35,909 nucleotides of DNA, taken from positions 1 to 35,909 of the forward strand of contig JADLFU010000089.1 in the NCBI GenBank assembly GCA_020849655.1, read 5' to 3'. Shown here piece by piece: positions 34,090 to 35,909 of this stretch. The stretch's first letter is position 1. The number at the start of each line of letters is the position of its first letter. Both the position numbers and the translations under genes were made by a program. The DNA is from Polyangiaceae bacterium. Lineage in GTDB: Bacteria; Myxococcota_A; Polyangia; Polyangiales; Polyangiaceae. The notes under the pieces are model-generated. The model searched no databases. It saw only the letters and a program-made list of their open reading frames with translations, and was not told the DNA's origin.

Positions 34090-34170
34090 TCAGACCCTCT
34101 CGAAGAGGCGCACGAGGCCCCAGGTGAGCGCGAAGAACGCGCAGGTGAGTGTCAGGTAGGTGAGGTCCAT
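34090..34170 (-). CDS. 26-aa membrane microprotein upstream of kdpF
   Basis: An ATG at 34170 opens a 26-codon frame: MDLTYLTLTCAFFALTWG followed by LVRLFERV. It is one hydrophobic helix with an Arg/Glu-containing cytoplasmic-type end. It ends 2 nt before the kdpF ATG and starts 12 nt after the preceding gene, leaving no room for anything else in the operon. Its shape resembles that of KdpF and of small unnamed ORFs I recall preceding kdpF in other high-GC bacteria. It may be a second accessory peptide of the pump or a translational-coupling leader. There is no direct proof of expression. Confidence 0.65.
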   Translation of the reverse strand: MDLTYLTLTCAFFALTWGLVRLFERV

Positions 34171-34182
34171 GTTCGGTGTCTT

Positions 34183-34518
34183 TCAGCGCGACGGTCTCGG
34201 CAGGTGGCGGGCTGCGAGCTCGCGACACTCGCCTCCGCACTCGGGCATGCGCGCGACGAGGCGCGCCTGATCTCGGCAGAACTGGGTCAGCTCCGGCCCG
34301 CGCGCGGCGACGCAGGTGGTGCGGAGCGTCTCGACGACACGGGCGACCAGCGCCTCGCGCTCGGTCGACGGCAGCGCGGCGAGCTCCCGCTCCCGCCGCG
34401 CGTCCGTCCACATCGCCGCGGCGAAGACGGCCGCGACGAGCACCGCCGCCGCCAGCCACGCGCGCGCGGGGCGCTCGGGACGAGGCGCCGCGCCGGGGAG
34501 CGAGGCGCTCAGAACCAC
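34183..34518 (-). CDS. Small single-pass membrane protein, Cys-containing
   Basis: 111 aa from GTG 34518, which overlaps the porin stop by 10 nt. One transmembrane helix lies at about 29-46 (WLAAAVLVAAVFAAAMW) after a short Pro/Arg-rich N-terminus. The following domain of about 65 residues carries four Cys (LRTTCVAARGPELTQFCRDQ, MPECGGECRELAARH), which could form two disulfides if periplasmic. No family is recognised. Its tight placement between a porin and the Kdp genes suggests a role in the same envelope unit. The start is supported only by the overlap and by loss of sense upstream. Confidence 0.68.
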   Translation of the reverse strand: MVLSASLPGAAPRPERPARAWLAAAVLVAAVFAAAMWTDARRERELAALPSTEREALVARVVETLRTTCVAARGPELTQFCRDQARLVARMPECGGECRELAARHLPRPSR

Positions 34519-35693
34519 GTCGTCGCTCCGAGGGTGACGGTCTGTTGCTGGCGACGGTTCGGGACGAAGGGCGTGGCGGCGCCGTCGCCCGCGACCGTCC
34601 CGCCGAAGAACATGGCGCCGCCGGCCTGGTCGTGGCGGACCTCCAACCGGACGGACGCGCGCTCGTGGGGCCGCAGATCGAGCGTGGCGGTGCCGGACGC
34701 GACCCACGGCGCGGGCCAGAACAGCGGCGAGGCCCGCCCGGTCGAGCTCTCCGCCGCGTGCTCGCGGAAGCCGTCGCCGCGCGCCGCGACGAACACGGCG
34801 TCGGTGACGCGGGCGCGCGCGTACAGCGCCCCCGCGGTCCACCAGCTGGTGCCGAGCCGGTTGGGCTCGAGGCCCGCGTTGCCGTGGGCGATGAACGACA
34901 GTCGTCGGCTGGCGTGCCAGGTGACGTGGGAGTCGACGAGGTGACGGAGCGCGCGGCCCTCCGGCGCCCCGCGCGGGCGCTCTACGCCGCCGAAGTAGAG
35001 GAGCGACGCCGCGACGCTCGGCCGGGTGTACGTGAGCTGCGCCGCGATCGACTTTTCACTGTTGTTGTCGACGACGGAGTTCCAGCCGTTGACCACGGCG
35101 GCCGTCACTGCCCAGTCATCCGACAGCGCGTAGGTGGCGCGCGCGCCCGTGTGGTAGAAGGGCAGCCCGAAGAAGAGGTTCGATCGCGACCAGTTCCAGC
35201 TGTCGCGCACGGCCATCGACTCGGGGCCGATGGGCGACAGGAACAACCCCGCGCTCGCGGTGAGCTTGCCGACCCGGCCGCCGGCGTAGGCCTGCTGCAG
35301 GTACTTCCACTGGTCGGCGCCGCTCGCGTTCGCGCCGCTCGACCCGGCGGAGACCGGCTCGCTCAGGTAGTAGGTCGACGGCGTGTGGCCGATCTGCAGG
35401 GTCATGCGGCCGATCAACCCCTTGTCGTCCCAGGTGGCGTCGAGCGCGGCGTTCGACAGCGTGAAGCTGTTGTGACGGTTGTCGAAGCCCCGGTAGTTCG
35501 TCACGCCGTTCGACGGCGCGCCGAGGTTCCACTGGTAGAACGCCTCGACGTACCCGCCCAGCGTGTAAGGCAGGGGCGCGGCGGGCGCGGCGGGCGCGCC
35601 GACAGGCGGCGGCTCGGGCAGCGCCTCGCCCCGCGCGGGGGAGGCGACGGAACAACAGAGGGCGCAGGCGGCGGCGAGGAGAGAGGCGCGCAT
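34509..35693 (-). CDS. Outer-membrane beta-barrel porin, BBP2 (OmpL-like) family
   Basis: 394 aa with a signal peptide (MRASLLAAACALCCSVASPA, cleavage near ARG-EA), a short Pro/Ala stretch, then alternating beta strands to a C-terminal Phe (GATTWF), the barrel-assembly signature. The N-terminal barrel motif LGGYVEAFYQWNLGAPSNGV followed by TNYRGFDNRHNSFTLSNAAL, and IGHTPSTYYLSEP, identify the putative beta-barrel porin-2 family. It probably lets ions or small solutes cross the outer membrane. The 3' end overlaps the small membrane protein gene, which runs straight into the Kdp genes, so the porin is likely the first gene of a porin-Kdp operon and may serve K+ entry (inference). Confidence 0.9.
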   Translation of the reverse strand: MRASLLAAACALCCSVASPARGEALPEPPPVGAPAAPAAPLPYTLGGYVEAFYQWNLGAPSNGVTNYRGFDNRHNSFTLSNAALDATWDDKGLIGRMTLQIGHTPSTYYLSEPVSAGSSGANASGADQWKYLQQAYAGGRVGKLTASAGLFLSPIGPESMAVRDSWNWSRSNLFFGLPFYHTGARATYALSDDWAVTAAVVNGWNSVVDNNSEKSIAAQLTYTRPSVAASLLYFGGVERPRGAPEGRALRHLVDSHVTWHASRRLSFIAHGNAGLEPNRLGTSWWTAGALYARARVTDAVFVAARGDGFREHAAESSTGRASPLFWPAPWVASGTATLDLRPHERASVRLEVRHDQAGGAMFFGGTVAGDGAATPFVPNRRQQQTVTLGATTWF

Positions 35694-35779
35694 GGGCGGT
35701 GCCCCTGATGTGCGCCTCCTCGCGTCCGGCCGCCGTCAAGTCACGGCCGGGCGGCATCAAGATTGTATCAAGGCGCGAG

Positions 35780-35909
35780 CTACGCGCCCCACCGGCGGTG
35801 CGTCCACAGCCAGCCCTCCGGGTGCGCGCGCACGAAGCGCTCGACCTCCTCCGCCACCCTGCGGGTCACCTCCTCGGCGTCGTCGACGCGCAGGAACACG
35901 CGCGGCACG
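35780..35909 (-). CDS. LpxL/HtrB-like lipid A acyltransferase, C-terminal fragment
   Basis: Only the last 42 codons plus stop are inside the window. They read PRVFLRVDDAEEVTRRVAEE, then VERFVRAHPEGWLWTHRRWG and a final Ala. The HPEGWLWTHRRW block is the C-terminal signature of the lysophospholipid/lipid A late acyltransferases (HPExWLWxHRRW). The enzyme would add acyl chains at the inner membrane. It lies 86 bp upstream of the porin in the same direction; that gap contains no recognisable terminator. Confidence 0.8.
   Translation of the reverse strand, partial: VPRVFLRVDDAEEVTRRVAEEVERFVRAHPEGWLWTHRRWGA

Overview
The window is very GC-rich with strong G/C bias at third codon positions. It carries many lipoproteins with Gly/Ser/Ala-rich linkers, AgmX/TonB-like proteins and a DUF4214/beta-helix lipoprotein. 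This style fits a large-genome Myxococcota (Polyangia/Sorangiineae-like) chromosome. That assignment comes from protein style only, because there is no rRNA here. I see no phage, insertion sequence, integrase or CRISPR array.

Layout. (1) 1-3338, minus: site-2-protease-like M50 protein, scpA, scpB (scpB runs off the left edge). (2) 3409-7163, plus: degenerate GGDEF protein, DUF58 protein, BatA-like vWA membrane protein. (3) 7183-11966, minus: dnaN, recF, mutH as a tight operon, then a beta-helix lipoprotein. (4) 11967-12259: AT-rich gap with two DnaA-box-like 9-mers, followed by tRNA-Arg(UCU). (5) 12295-14636, minus: PIN-PhoH ATPase and a DUF1704 metallopeptidase whose 3' end lies inside the tRNA gene on the opposite strand. 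(6) 14797-24082, plus: MshEN-GAF-HEAT protein, AgmX/TonB-like protein, patatin, small lipoprotein, DUF2452 protein, Cys-rich repeat lipoprotein, TolA-like protein, coaX. (7) 24092-28558: mercaptopyruvate sulfurtransferase (minus), divergent from a ClpA-like AAA+ protein, a 4HBT thioesterase and glutathione peroxidase (plus). (8) 28600-30498, plus: an esterase lipoprotein and a broken Cys-rich lipoprotein. (9) 30422-35693, minus: a BBP2-type porin, a small membrane protein, a 26-codon ORF, kdpF, kdpA and a 3'-truncated kdpB. (10) 35780-end: the C-terminus of an LpxL/HtrB-like acyltransferase.

How genes work together. scpA/scpB encode the non-SMC condensin subunits. dnaN-recF-mutH joins the sliding clamp, a gap-repair loader and a GATC-nicking mismatch endonuclease, which suggests clamp-linked mismatch repair outside the Gammaproteobacteria. 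The porin-Kdp cluster looks like an envelope-spanning K+ uptake unit, but kdpB loses its last membrane helices and kdpC is absent at a junction that also cuts off a convergent lipoprotein gene. Many adjacent genes share 4-nt GTGA/ATGA stop-start overlaps, so translational coupling is common. Several starts sit only about 8-20 nt after a TG(n)TA-type -10 element, implying leaderless or nearly leaderless mRNAs.

Best candidates for a second look: mutH in the replication operon, the kdpB/lipoprotein junction, the (GTCC)3 frameshift in a lipoprotein signal peptide, the tiny ORF before kdpF, and the ClpA-like protein with a degenerate first AAA+ ring but an intact ClpP-docking tripeptide.
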